The notes beneath the pieces were generated by a model. It was not told the origin of the DNA. It searched no databases and saw only the letters and a list, made by a program, of their open reading frames with translations. 64,000 bases of DNA from Kiritimatiellia bacterium (GTDB lineage: Bacteria; Verrucomicrobiota; Kiritimatiellia; RFP12; UBA1067). Below, piece after piece: positions 29,865-37,917 of this stretch (position 1 is the stretch's first letter; every line of letters starts with the position of its first letter). A program made the position numbers and the translations under genes. Location of the stretch: contig JAEDKA010000002.1 in NCBI GenBank assembly GCA_016296065.1, positions 62,001 to 126,000 of the forward strand, in the 5' to 3' direction.

Positions 29865-31967
29865 ATGGCAAAGCGTGACATTCCGCTCGATCATGTGAGA
29901 AACTTCGGCATTATGGCCCACATCGACGGTGGCAAGACCACCACGTCGGAGCGTATTCTCTACTATTCGGGCAAGAACTACAAGATCGGCGAGGTGCATG
30001 ACGGCGCCGCGACGATGGACTTCATGGTGCAGGAGCAGGAGCGCGGCATCACGATTCAGTCCGCCGCGACGTGCGTTCAGTGGGGCGACTACCGCCTGTC
30101 GCTGATCGACACTCCCGGACACGTCGACTTCACGGCTGAGGTGGAGCGCTCGCTCCGCGTTCTCGACGGCGCCGTGGCTCTCTACTGCGCGGTCGGCGGC
30201 GTGCAGCCCCAGTCCGAGCAGGTGTGGCGCCAGTCCGAGAAGTACAAGGTGCCGAAGATCGCGTTCGTCAACAAGATGGACCGCGTCGGCGCGAACTTCT
30301 ACAGCGTCATGGAGCAGATGAAGAACCAGCTCGGCGCGAACCCGGTTCCGGTCGTCATCCCGATCGGCGCGGCGGAGTCGTTCGAGGGTGTCATCGACCT
30401 CATCAAGATGAAGGCGCTCTACTTCGACATGAAGAGCCTCGGCAAGACGGTCCTCGAGAAGGACATCCCCGAGGAGTACGTCGAGAAGGCCAAGGAGTGG
30501 CGCCAGAAGATGCTCGAGAGCGCGGCCGAGCAGGACGATGCGCTTATGGAGAAGTTCTTCGCGGGCGAGGAGCTCACGAACGAGGAGATCGAGATGGGCC
30601 TCCGCAAGGGTTGCCTCTCCCGCGCCATCACTCCCGCGTTCTGCGGCACGGCGTTCAAGGACAAGGGCATCCAGCCGCTCCTCGACGGCGTGTGCAAGTA
30701 TCTTCCCTCCCCGCTCGACGCGGGCGCTGCGGTTTCGCAGGACAACCCCGACGAGAAGCGCGAGGTCAGCGACGATGCGCCTTTCTGCGGTCTTGCGTTC
30801 AAGATCATGAACGACCCGAAGTCCGGCGGCAAGATCACGTTCGTGCGCGTCTACTCGGGCACGATGAAGCTTGGCGCCGAGATGCTCGACTCCACGATCA
30901 ACAAGGAGCAGCGCATCTCCCGTCTCTTCCGCATGCACGCCGCCAAGCAGGAGCCTCTCGACGAGGCGCATGCCGGCGACATCGTCGCGTGCGTCGGCCT
31001 CACCGAGACCAGGACGGGCGACACGCTCTGCGACCCCGAGCATCCGATCACGCTCGAGTCCATCGACTTCCCCGCGCCCGTCATCTCGGTCGCCGTCAAG
31101 CCGAAGAGCCGCGGCGACAACGAGAAGCTCGGCGTTGCGCTGCACGCGCTCGCGATGGAGGACCCGACGTTCGTCGTCAGCTTCGACCAGGAGACTTCCG
31201 AGACGATCATCGCCGGCATGGGCGAGCTCTACCTTGAGGTCATCGTCGACCGTCTGAAGCGCGAGTTCAACGTCGAGTGCGACGTGGGCGCCCCGCAGGT
31301 CGCGTACCGCGAGACGATCACGGTTCCGGTCGACAACGAGTACAAGCACGTCAAGCAGTCCGGCGGCCGCGGCCAGTACGCGCACGTCTGCCTCAAGCTC
31401 GCTCCGCAGGAGCCGGGCAAGGGCTTCGAGTTCGTCAACGAGGTCAAGGGCGGCGTGATTCCGACGGAGTACATCCCGGCGGTCGAGAAGGGCGTCCGCA
31501 AGGCGCTCGAGTCGGGTCCGCTCGCGGGCTTCCCGGTCGTGGACGTCAAGGCGACGGTCTACTTCGGTTCCTATCACGAAGTCGACTCGAACGAATTCGC
31601 GTTCATCACCTGCGCGATGCAGTGCTTCAAGCAGGCGTTCATGAAGGCGAAGCCGCAGCTCCTCGAGCCGATGATGGACGTCGAGGTCGTGGTGCCCGAG
31701 CAGTACATGGGCGCGGCGAACGGCTCGATCAACCAGCGTCGTGGCCGCATCGAGGGCATGGAGGACCGCGCGGGCGTGAAGCTCCTCAAGGCGACGGTCC
31801 CGCTCGGCGAGATGTTCGGCTACTCGAACGCGATCCGCACCGTGACCCAGGGCCGCGGCTCCTTCACGATGATCTTCAAGCAGTACGAGCCCGTCCCGAA
31901 GAACATCGCGGCGGAGGTCGTCGAGAAGCGCATCAAGGAAGGCAAGGTCCGCCCGATGGCCGACTGA
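29865..31967 (+). CDS. fusA: Elongation factor G
   Basis: The 700-residue translational GTPase moves tRNA and mRNA through the ribosome. G1 is AHIDGGKTTTSERIL (usually AHIDAGKTT; glycine replaces alanine), the switch region QEQERGITIQSAAT, G3 DTPGHVDF and G4 NKMD. Domain IV has GGRGQYAHVCLKLAP and the C-terminus NQRRGRIEGMEDR. Length is full. It is not preceded by rpsL/rpsG, so the str operon is split in this genome. It stands alone between a terminator-promoter pair and a strong terminator. Confidence 0.95.
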   Translation: MAKRDIPLDHVRNFGIMAHIDGGKTTTSERILYYSGKNYKIGEVHDGAATMDFMVQEQERGITIQSAATCVQWGDYRLSLIDTPGHVDFTAEVERSLRVLDGAVALYCAVGGVQPQSEQVWRQSEKYKVPKIAFVNKMDRVGANFYSVMEQMKNQLGANPVPVVIPIGAAESFEGVIDLIKMKALYFDMKSLGKTVLEKDIPEEYVEKAKEWRQKMLESAAEQDDALMEKFFAGEELTNEEIEMGLRKGCLSRAITPAFCGTAFKDKGIQPLLDGVCKYLPSPLDAGAAVSQDNPDEKREVSDDAPFCGLAFKIMNDPKSGGKITFVRVYSGTMKLGAEMLDSTINKEQRISRLFRMHAAKQEPLDEAHAGDIVACVGLTETRTGDTLCDPEHPITLESIDFPAPVISVAVKPKSRGDNEKLGVALHALAMEDPTFVVSFDQETSETIIAGMGELYLEVIVDRLKREFNVECDVGAPQVAYRETITVPVDNEYKHVKQSGGRGQYAHVCLKLAPQEPGKGFEFVNEVKGGVIPTEYIPAVEKGVRKALESGPLAGFPVVDVKATVYFGSYHEVDSNEFAFITCAMQCFKQAFMKAKPQLLEPMMDVEVVVPEQYMGAANGSINQRRGRIEGMEDRAGVKLLKATVPLGEMFGYSNAIRTVTQGRGSFTMIFKQYEPVPKNIAAEVVEKRIKEGKVRPMAD

Positions 31968-31988
31968 CCGTCGACGGGTCATTGACCA

Positions 31989-32022
31989 AAAAAAGGCGCG
32001 GCGCATCTGCCGCGCCTTTTTT
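31989..32022 (+). terminator. Strong bidirectional terminator after fusA
   Basis: AAAAAA-GGCGCGGC-gcatct-GCCGCGCC-TTTTTT: perfect 8-bp GC stem (31995-32002 / 32009-32016) flanked by A and T runs, usable on both strands. Confidence 0.92.
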
Positions 32023-32054
32023 GCTGTTTGGCACACGTCGGACGCAATATTTGG

Positions 32055-32060
32055 TATAAT
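32055..32060 (+). promoter_or_regulatory. Extended -10 box of the aminotransferase
   Basis: ATATTTGGTATAATATTCGC. The start codon lies 11 bases after the hexamer and no ribosome site is visible, suggesting a leaderless or near-leaderless mRNA. Confidence 0.65.
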
Positions 32061-32071
32061 ATTCGCCCGAT

Positions 32072-33388
32072 ATGAACAAACTGGCGATTGCTCTCAACAA
32101 GACACTTGCCGACGCTGCGGGATTTCTGTCCCCCGCCGGCAAGCGGATGTATTTTCCGTACGGCGGCATCCTCGGTCAGGGTGCTGAGGCGAAGACCTGC
32201 GACATCAACGCGACGGTCGGCATGGCGTTTGAGGAGGACGGGTCCCCTCTGGTCATGGACTGCTTCAGGACGGGCGTAAACCTCGACAAGAAGTCGTTCC
32301 TCTATGCAGGCAGCTTCGGTCTTCCCGCTCTGCGCAAGGCCTGGAAGGAGATGGAGTTCGTGAAGAATCCGTCCCTCAAGGGCAAGCGGTTCTCGTCACC
32401 CGTCGTGACCAACGCGCTGACGCACGGCATCCGCGTGTGCGCGGAGCTGTTCGCGGGTCCTTCCGACACGCTGGTCTGCCCCGACCTCTACTGGGACAAC
32501 TACGAGCTCATATTCCAGGAGGCTGTCGGCTGCAAGATCGTCCACTTCAACACCTTCAGGCGCGGCGCGTTCGACGCGGCGGCGATGAAGGAGGCGCTTC
32601 TCGCCCCCGGCGCGAAGAAGATACTCATCCTCAACTTTCCCAACAACCCGACGGGCTACACGGCGACGCTTGAGGACGCGAAGAAGATCGTCTCGGCCGT
32701 GCGCGCGGCGGCGGCGAAGGGCAAACGCATCGTCGTGGTGTGCGACGACGCGTACTTCGGGCTCGTGTACGAGAAGGGCGTCCACGGCGAGTCGCTGTTC
32801 GCCGAGTTCGCGGACCTTCACCGGAACGTCCTCGCAGTCAAGCTCGACGGTACGACGAAGGAAGACTACGTCTGGGGTCTCCGCGTCGGCTTCGTCAGCT
32901 TCGCTTTCAAGGGCGCGACTGAGGATCAGCTCAAGGCGCTTGAGGCGAAGGCCGCCGGCAACGTGCGCTCGGGCATCTCCAACGCGACGGCGATCGGGCA
33001 GCATCTCGCGATACGCGCGTTCGCCGATCCGGACTATGTCGCGCAGAAGCGAGAGAAGTTCGCCGTCCTCAAGAAGCGCTACCACGAGATTCGCGTCATC
33101 CTCAGGACGCATCCGGAGTATGCGAAGCACTTCGAGGCGATGCCGTTCAACTCGGGCTACTTCATGTGCGTGAAGCCCATCGGCGTGGAAGCCGAGAAGG
33201 TGCGCCGCCATCTGATAGAGAAGTACTCCGTAGGAACGATCGTCCTCTCGGGGCTCATCCGACTCGCGTTCTCGACCGTCCCGACCGCACGTCTGGGCAA
33301 GCTCTTCGCGTCCGTTGACGCGGCAATCGCCGACCTCGTCGGCGAAACCACGAAAACCAAAACCTCCAAGAGGAGAAATGCGAAATGA
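32072..33388 (+). CDS. PLP-dependent aminotransferase, class I/II fold
   Basis: The 438-residue enzyme has YAGSFGLPALRKAW (substrate side), ILNFPNNPTGY near residue 190, VVCDDAYFGLVYE near 226 and the Schiff-base lysine in KLDGTTKEDYVWGLRVGF near 273. This DGTTKED.VWG.R form is found in a subgroup of aspartate-aminotransferase-fold enzymes with unassigned substrates. The C-terminal lysine-rich tail runs into the next gene: ATGA overlap with the secreted protein at 33385, so the two are translationally coupled. Amino donor and acceptor are unknown. Confidence 0.85.
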   Translation: MNKLAIALNKTLADAAGFLSPAGKRMYFPYGGILGQGAEAKTCDINATVGMAFEEDGSPLVMDCFRTGVNLDKKSFLYAGSFGLPALRKAWKEMEFVKNPSLKGKRFSSPVVTNALTHGIRVCAELFAGPSDTLVCPDLYWDNYELIFQEAVGCKIVHFNTFRRGAFDAAAMKEALLAPGAKKILILNFPNNPTGYTATLEDAKKIVSAVRAAAAKGKRIVVVCDDAYFGLVYEKGVHGESLFAEFADLHRNVLAVKLDGTTKEDYVWGLRVGFVSFAFKGATEDQLKALEAKAAGNVRSGISNATAIGQHLAIRAFADPDYVAQKREKFAVLKKRYHEIRVILRTHPEYAKHFEAMPFNSGYFMCVKPIGVEAEKVRRHLIEKYSVGTIVLSGLIRLAFSTVPTARLGKLFASVDAAIADLVGETTKTKTSKRRNAK

Positions 33389-34869
33389 AGAAAGCACTAG
33401 CGTCAGTTCTCGCGGCTCTGTCGATTTCCGCCTTTGCGGCGTGGGATCGCGTCGGATCGCTTCAGGTCGCGGATGTCGCCGCACAGGGCGAGGCCGCGGC
33501 AAAGGTCGGGCAGATGATCGGAAACCCGTTCGCGGCGGCGGCGCTCGCGGCGGCGCTGGCGGACCTGCCGACGGTCAAGTTCTTCGGGCCGGCTCGCGAA
33601 AAGGCGACGCTCCTCGTCCCGCTCTTCCTCGACACGAAGGACGTCGCGGAGAATCCGGCGGACGCGCTCGACAGTCTTGAGTACGCGGTGCTGTACCCGG
33701 TCTCGATCTCGAAGGAGGAGTTCATGAAGCGCCACGAGGGATCCGTCGAGAAGGACGGCGTGGTGATCGTGAAGGGCGATCTTTCCGGCGAGGACAAGGA
33801 CGATGAGAAGACGTACGTCGTGTTCTCGCAGGACGGCAAGTGGGCAGGCGCCTCCGACGACATCGAGCAGGCCAAGCTCGCGCTCGCCGAAGTCAAGGTC
33901 GCGGAGAAGCCGCTCAAGGGCGAGGTCGCGCGTCTGCGCGTCGGGCCCAAGGCCGTCAAGTCCCTGGTCGAGGCGGTGAAGGCCTCGGCAAAGGAGATGT
34001 CGCCGGAAGACAAGGCCGCGCTCGACTCGCTCAAGTCCTTCGCCGTCGGGTTCAAGGTCTCGGATCGCGGCGTGGACATGAACGGTTCCGTGTCGTTCGC
34101 GGACGGATCCGAATTCGCCAAGGTCGGGCTCAAGCCGCTCGGTGCCGATCCATTCGCCTTCGCGGACAAGAGCGTGCTCGCGGCAAGCGTAAAGGCGGAG
34201 GACGCCGGCAACAACGACATCATGACGGACAAGAAGTGGAACGATCTGCTCGCCGTCGTGAAGAAGCACGGAATCGACCTCGCCAAATTCTTCTCGCGCG
34301 GGAAGACGGGCATCGCCGAAATATACACCTTCGACATTCCCGCGTTCGTGAAGTACATGACGGAAAACATGGAGGCGCTGTCCAAGGTCGACTCCGAGAA
34401 GCTTCTCGAGGACGTCAGCAAGATCGGCGAGGGCGAGAAGTTCGCCGCGAAGGCCCCGGCGTATGCCTCCGCAGTCTCCGTCAAGGACTTCGAGTCGCAG
34501 TGGAAGATCGGCGAGCGCTTCGCCGCGACGCTTCCCGAGGCTGCGGGCAGGAAGCCTTTCTACGTCTACTTCTGCTCCGTCTCCTCCATCCTCAAGGCTG
34601 TCGCCCCTCACGCCCTCGCGCAGGTCCCGGAGGAACAGCGCGCGGCGATGAAGCCCGTCGTCGACGCCTTTGCGGTCGAGACGAAGACGGGAATCGCTTT
34701 CATGCTGTGGCGTCCGAAGGAGGGCGGCTCGATGCGCATGACGCTCCGCTTCTCGGCGGACGAGATACGCGGCGTCGGCGGGCTGGTAGGCGCGGCCATG
34801 ATGCTTGGCGGCCCTGCGCATACCGGAGTCGACGTTGAAGATGGCGACGACGGAGACGATGAAGACTGA
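33385..34869 (+). CDS. Secreted protein of unknown function with acidic tail
   Basis: The 494-residue protein has a cleavable signal peptide (MKKALASVLAALSISAFA, cleaved before AWDRV). The mature protein is alanine/lysine/aspartate-rich, mixed alpha/beta, and ends DVEDGDDGDDED. Segments such as PTVKFFGPAREKATLLVPLF, YAVLYPVSISKEEFMKRHEG and VDMNGSVSFADGSEFAKVGL suggest repeats of a beta-sheet domain like DUF3352-type exported proteins. No catalytic motif seen. The start overlaps the aminotransferase stop; the end overlaps ispE by 11 bases. Confidence 0.6.
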   Translation: MKKALASVLAALSISAFAAWDRVGSLQVADVAAQGEAAAKVGQMIGNPFAAAALAAALADLPTVKFFGPAREKATLLVPLFLDTKDVAENPADALDSLEYAVLYPVSISKEEFMKRHEGSVEKDGVVIVKGDLSGEDKDDEKTYVVFSQDGKWAGASDDIEQAKLALAEVKVAEKPLKGEVARLRVGPKAVKSLVEAVKASAKEMSPEDKAALDSLKSFAVGFKVSDRGVDMNGSVSFADGSEFAKVGLKPLGADPFAFADKSVLAASVKAEDAGNNDIMTDKKWNDLLAVVKKHGIDLAKFFSRGKTGIAEIYTFDIPAFVKYMTENMEALSKVDSEKLLEDVSKIGEGEKFAAKAPAYASAVSVKDFESQWKIGERFAATLPEAAGRKPFYVYFCSVSSILKAVAPHALAQVPEEQRAAMKPVVDAFAVETKTGIAFMLWRPKEGGSMRMTLRFSADEIRGVGGLVGAAMMLGGPAHTGVDVEDGDDGDDED

Positions 34870-35680
34870 GGCGTACGCCAAGGTAAACCTCACGCTTGAG
34901 GTGTTCGGGGTGCGTGGTGACGGATACCACGCGCTCCGTTCCATAGTGGCCCCCATATCGCTGTCGGACATGCTTGAGATCGAGCCGTCCGACGGACTTT
35001 CGTCCGACACGGGATATCCCGACGACCTCATCCTCAAGGCGGCGCGCGCGCTCGATCCGTCGCGCGGCGCGCGCTTTCGCGTTACGAAGCGCATCCCGGC
35101 TGGGGGCGGACTAGGCGGCGGTAGCGCGGACGCGGCGGCGGCGCTTGTCGCGCTGAACGAGATGTGGGGCCTCGGACGCACCCGAGAGGAGCTCGCCGAA
35201 ATCGGGGCGGCGGTCGGGTCGGACGTTCCGGCGCTCGTCCTCGGCGGACCCGTGATAATGACCGGACGCGGCGAGTTCGTGGAGCGCGTGGAGTGTCCGC
35301 GCCTCGACCTCGTTCTCGTGAACCCCGGGATAAACACCTCGACGCGCGAGGTGTACGCGCGCACAGCGGTGCGCGGGGAGGGCGGACCGTCCGCGACGGA
35401 CGCGTGCCTTGAGGCGCTGGAGTCGGGCGAAATCGGCCTTATAGCGGAGACTTTTGCAAACGACCTCGAGGCGGCGGCTTGCGCGATGCATCCGGAGATC
35501 GCCGACGCGATGTCCGCCCTGCGCGCGGAAGGCGCGCTGGGCGTGACGATGAGCGGAAGCGGCTCCTCGGCGTTCGGAATCGTGGAGTCCGGCTCGCGCG
35601 CGCACGAGATCGCGCTCGCGCTGCGCGGACGCGGACTTTCCGCATGGGCGGTTCACACGATCGGCGCAGATATGGTATAA
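34859..35680 (+). CDS. ispE: 4-diphosphocytidyl-2-C-methyl-D-erythritol kinase
   Basis: The 273-residue GHMP kinase phosphorylates CDP-methylerythritol in the MEP isoprenoid pathway. Motifs: EAYAKVNLTLEVFGVRGDGYH at the N-terminus, the ATP loop PAGGGLGGGSADAAAALVAL near residue 80, and VTMSGSGSSAFGI near 227. ATG 34859 is chosen because AYAKVNL must be near the N-terminus; it overlaps the previous gene by 11 bases. The stop codon TAA is inside the TATAAT box of the following tRNA gene. Confidence 0.92.
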   Translation: MKTEAYAKVNLTLEVFGVRGDGYHALRSIVAPISLSDMLEIEPSDGLSSDTGYPDDLILKAARALDPSRGARFRVTKRIPAGGGLGGGSADAAAALVALNEMWGLGRTREELAEIGAAVGSDVPALVLGGPVIMTGRGEFVERVECPRLDLVLVNPGINTSTREVYARTAVRGEGGPSATDACLEALESGEIGLIAETFANDLEAAACAMHPEIADAMSALRAEGALGVTMSGSGSSAFGIVESGSRAHEIALALRGRGLSAWAVHTIGADMV

Positions 35681-35681
35681 T
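35676..35681 (+). promoter_or_regulatory. -10 box of tRNA-Gln overlapping the ispE stop codon
   Basis: GATATGGTATAATATATTTTC; TATAAT at 35676-35681 contains the ispE TAA (35678-35680). The tRNA begins 15 bases later. Confidence 0.7.
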
Positions 35682-35696
35682 ATATTTTCAAACGGC

Positions 35697-35770
35697 TGTC
35701 CCATGGTGTAGCGGCTGCACACGGGTTTTTGATACCTAGAGTTCTGGTTCGACTCCAGATGGGACAACCA
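35697..35770 (+). tRNA. tRNA-Gln (anticodon TTG)
   Basis: Acceptor stem TGTCCCA pairs with TGGGACA, followed by A and encoded CCA. D arm GTGT...ACAC, T arm TCTGG-TTCGACT-CCAGA. The anticodon loop TTTTGAT places TTG at 34-36, reading CAA. The anticodon stem is weak (one mismatch at 27-43 and one G-T pair). Confidence 0.93.
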
Positions 35771-35864
35771 GCGGGGGATTTCGTTTATCTTGCAGCCCCT
35801 TGCATTGCGTCGGCGGATATGATATACTATGCGCCAATCATTCACCGAAAAGGAAGATAAAGAC

Positions 35865-36161
35865 ATGGTTAAGATCAGAATGCGTCGCACGGGCTGCACC
35901 AATCATGCAACCTACCGCATCGTCGCCGCGGACTCCCGTTCGCCCCGCGACGGCAAGTTCCTTGAGATTCTCGGCTGGTACGACACGCAGATCAAGGACG
36001 AGAACTTCAAGCTCGACCTTCCGCGCGTTGAGTACTGGCTCTCGAAGGGCGCCAAGCCCTCCACGACGGTGGCGTCGCTCATCCGCCGTGCGAAGAACCC
36101 CAACCTCAAGCCGCATCACGCGACCCCGGCCAAGAAGACCGAGGCGAAGAAGGAGGCCTAA
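35865..36161 (+). CDS. rpsP: 30S ribosomal protein S16
   Basis: The 98-residue protein begins MVKIRMRRTGCTNHATYRIV then AADSRSPRDGKFLEILGWYD, the conserved S16 start. The C-terminal extension is lysine/alanine-rich. ATG 35865 follows AAAGGAAGATAAAGAC; an in-frame ATG at 35829 is rejected because the family starts at MVKI. Transcribed with rplS 3 bases downstream. rimM and trmD, which usually separate these two genes, are absent. Confidence 0.95.
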   Translation: MVKIRMRRTGCTNHATYRIVAADSRSPRDGKFLEILGWYDTQIKDENFKLDLPRVEYWLSKGAKPSTTVASLIRRAKNPNLKPHHATPAKKTEAKKEA

Positions 36162-36164
36162 GCA

Positions 36165-36533
36165 ATGGGTATCAAGCTTATAGACAAGATCAACGCCGAG
36201 CAGACTGCGAAGCTCTCCGAGAAGAAGTTCCCCGAGTTCCGCACCGGCGACATCGTCCGCGTCTCCATCAAGATCAAGGAAGGCGAGAAGTTCCGCATCC
36301 AGGACTTCGAGGGCAAGGTCCTCGCAATCGACAACGGCCGTTCCAACGTTGCGGGCAACTTCACCGTCTCCCGCGATGCCTTCGGCGTCCGCGTCGAGAA
36401 GCTCTTCCCGTTCAACAGCCCGTGGATCCAGGCGATCAAGGTCGTCAAGAAGGGCAATGGCTGGCGCGCGAAGCTCTACACGGAGCGCACCTTCTGCTCG
36501 CACAAGGCTGTCCGCAAGCTGGTGAAGAAATAA
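36165..36533 (+). CDS. rplS: 50S ribosomal protein L19
   Basis: The 122-residue protein contains FPEFRTGDIVRVSIKIKEGE, then FRIQDFEGKVLAI, FGVRVEKLFPFNSPWIQAIK and GWRAKLYTER, matching the L19 pattern (the usual VRRAKLYYLR is replaced by WRAKLYTER). It makes contacts at the 30S-50S interface. The gene starts 3 bases after rpsP and is followed by a terminator. Confidence 0.93.
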   Translation: MGIKLIDKINAEQTAKLSEKKFPEFRTGDIVRVSIKIKEGEKFRIQDFEGKVLAIDNGRSNVAGNFTVSRDAFGVRVEKLFPFNSPWIQAIKVVKKGNGWRAKLYTERTFCSHKAVRKLVKK

Positions 36534-36573
36534 TCCCAGCGCACAGAGCCGCAAGTTCGGTGAATGAAACAGG

Positions 36574-36604
36574 CCGTCCCCAATGCGGGGGCGGTCAGTT
36601 TTTT
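36574..36604 (+). terminator. Terminator after rplS, T-run merged with next promoter
   Basis: CCGTCCCC (36574-36581) pairs with GGGGGCGG (36587-36594), one G-T pair, then CAGTTTTTT. The T-run becomes the upstream part of the extended -10 TTTTTTGGTATAAT. Confidence 0.75.
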
Positions 36605-36606
36605 GG

Positions 36607-36612
36607 TATAAT
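36607..36612 (+). promoter_or_regulatory. Extended -10 box of the TMEM43 gene
   Basis: TTTTTTGGTATAATATC; the start codon is 56 bases downstream with ribosome site AAAGGAAAA. Confidence 0.65.
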
Positions 36613-36667
36613 ATCACACGCTTAACACCAAAAGGAACAACCGCATTTCTAAGAAAGGAAAATGAAA

Positions 36668-37846
36668 ATGGCTGTTACGGAAACGACAACGGTATCATGG
36701 GGATCCAGGCTCGGGAATTCCATAAAGGGTATTCTCGTGGGACTCGCCCTGTTCGTGATAGGATTCCCGGTTCTGTTCTGGAACGAAGGCAACAGCGTGA
36801 AGACCGCCAAGGCGCTCGACGAGGGCGAGGGGGCGTGCATACCGGTCGAGTCGATCGAGAAGGTCGATCCCGAGATGGAGGGACAGCTTGTCCACATGAC
36901 AGGGATGGCAAAGACTTCGGATGTCCTTTCCGACGACCAGTTCGGCGTTTCCGCTACGGCGATCGCGCTCGCGAGGAAGACCGAGATGTTCCAGTGGGTC
37001 GAGCACTCCGAGACGAAGGAGACGAAGAAGCTCGGCGGCAAGGTCGAGCGGACCACGACATACACCTACTCGCAGGAGTGGGTCGAGAACGCGGTCGACT
37101 CGAGCGGATTCAAGGAGCAGGGGCACGACAACCCCGGAATGATTGAGTTCCCGTCCGAGGAGAAGCGCGCCGCCAACGTCACGTTCGGCGCATTCCGCCT
37201 GAGCGAAGGCCAGATCGGACGCATCGGATCGGGGCAGCGGTACGCCTTCCCGACTGGATTCGTCTGCAAGGTCGAGCGCGTGCAGATACAGGGCGGGACG
37301 ATCTACGTTCCCAACAAGGCTACGCGCGACAACGAAAAGAACAACCGCGACGTCGCCTCGCAGCCGCGCGTGGGCGACATGCGCGTCAGCTTCAGCGTCG
37401 TGTATCCGCACGACATATCCATCGTGGCGAAGCAGAAGGGAGACACCTTCGTCGGCTATCTCGCGAAGACCAAGAAGAAGATCGACATGCTCTCCGACGG
37501 CGTCAAGGACGCGGCGGAGATGTTCGAGGCGGCGCGCTCGGCCAACACGATGATGACGTGGATCGTTCGTCTTGTCGGCTTCCTCCTCATGTTCTTCGGA
37601 CTGTCCATGGTCTTCAAGCCGCTGTCGGTGCTTGCGGACGTGCTGCCTATACTCGGCGACATCGTCGGAATCGGCACTGGACTCGTCGCAGGCGTCATTG
37701 CGTTCGTCTGCGCGCTCGTCACCATCGCCATCGCATGGATATTCTACCGTCCGGTCCTCGGCATCCTGCTCCTCGCCGCAGCAGGCGCGGCAATCTTCCT
37801 CCTCTGGAAGAAAAAACAGGAGAAGAAGCCCGCCGTGGCCGCATAA
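36668..37846 (+). CDS. TMEM43 (LUMA) family membrane protein
   Basis: The 392-residue protein has an N-terminal membrane segment (GILVGLALFVIGFPVLFWNE) with the family-typical W/NEG continuation NEGNSVKTAKALDEGEGACI. A large extracytoplasmic part (FQWVEHSETKETKKLGGKVE, YTYSQEWVENAVDSSGFKEQ) follows, then three or four C-terminal membrane helices (IVRLVGFLLMFFGLSMVFKP, LPILGDIVGIGTGLVAGVIA). This is the TMEM43 pattern shared by bacteria and animals; the function in bacteria is unknown. ATG 36668 is preferred over 36662 for ribosome-site spacing. Confidence 0.88.
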   Translation: MAVTETTTVSWGSRLGNSIKGILVGLALFVIGFPVLFWNEGNSVKTAKALDEGEGACIPVESIEKVDPEMEGQLVHMTGMAKTSDVLSDDQFGVSATAIALARKTEMFQWVEHSETKETKKLGGKVERTTTYTYSQEWVENAVDSSGFKEQGHDNPGMIEFPSEEKRAANVTFGAFRLSEGQIGRIGSGQRYAFPTGFVCKVERVQIQGGTIYVPNKATRDNEKNNRDVASQPRVGDMRVSFSVVYPHDISIVAKQKGDTFVGYLAKTKKKIDMLSDGVKDAAEMFEAARSANTMMTWIVRLVGFLLMFFGLSMVFKPLSVLADVLPILGDIVGIGTGLVAGVIAFVCALVTIAIAWIFYRPVLGILLLAAAGAAIFLLWKKKQEKKPAVAA

Positions 37847-37861
37847 ACGCCAAAAATTTGG

Positions 37862-37867
37862 TATAAT
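37862..37867 (+). promoter_or_regulatory. Extended -10 box of the CsgG-like gene
   Basis: AAATTTGGTATAATCCATCC, 51 bases before the start at 37918. Confidence 0.65.
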
Positions 37868-37917
37868 CCATCCATAAGTCAGTCAACAAACAAGCATTGC
37901 AAAGGAGCAAAAAGACA

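Noticed and set aside
33403..35364. Long minus-strand open frame (653 codons), and similar ones at 29835-32036, 26449-28437, 57465-59708 and 59859-61430
   Set aside because: They are antisense shadows of well-supported genes (secreted protein/ispE, fusA, mutS, DUF2339, FGDRK protein), caused by high G+C and codon bias; their translations are arginine/alanine-rich without motifs.
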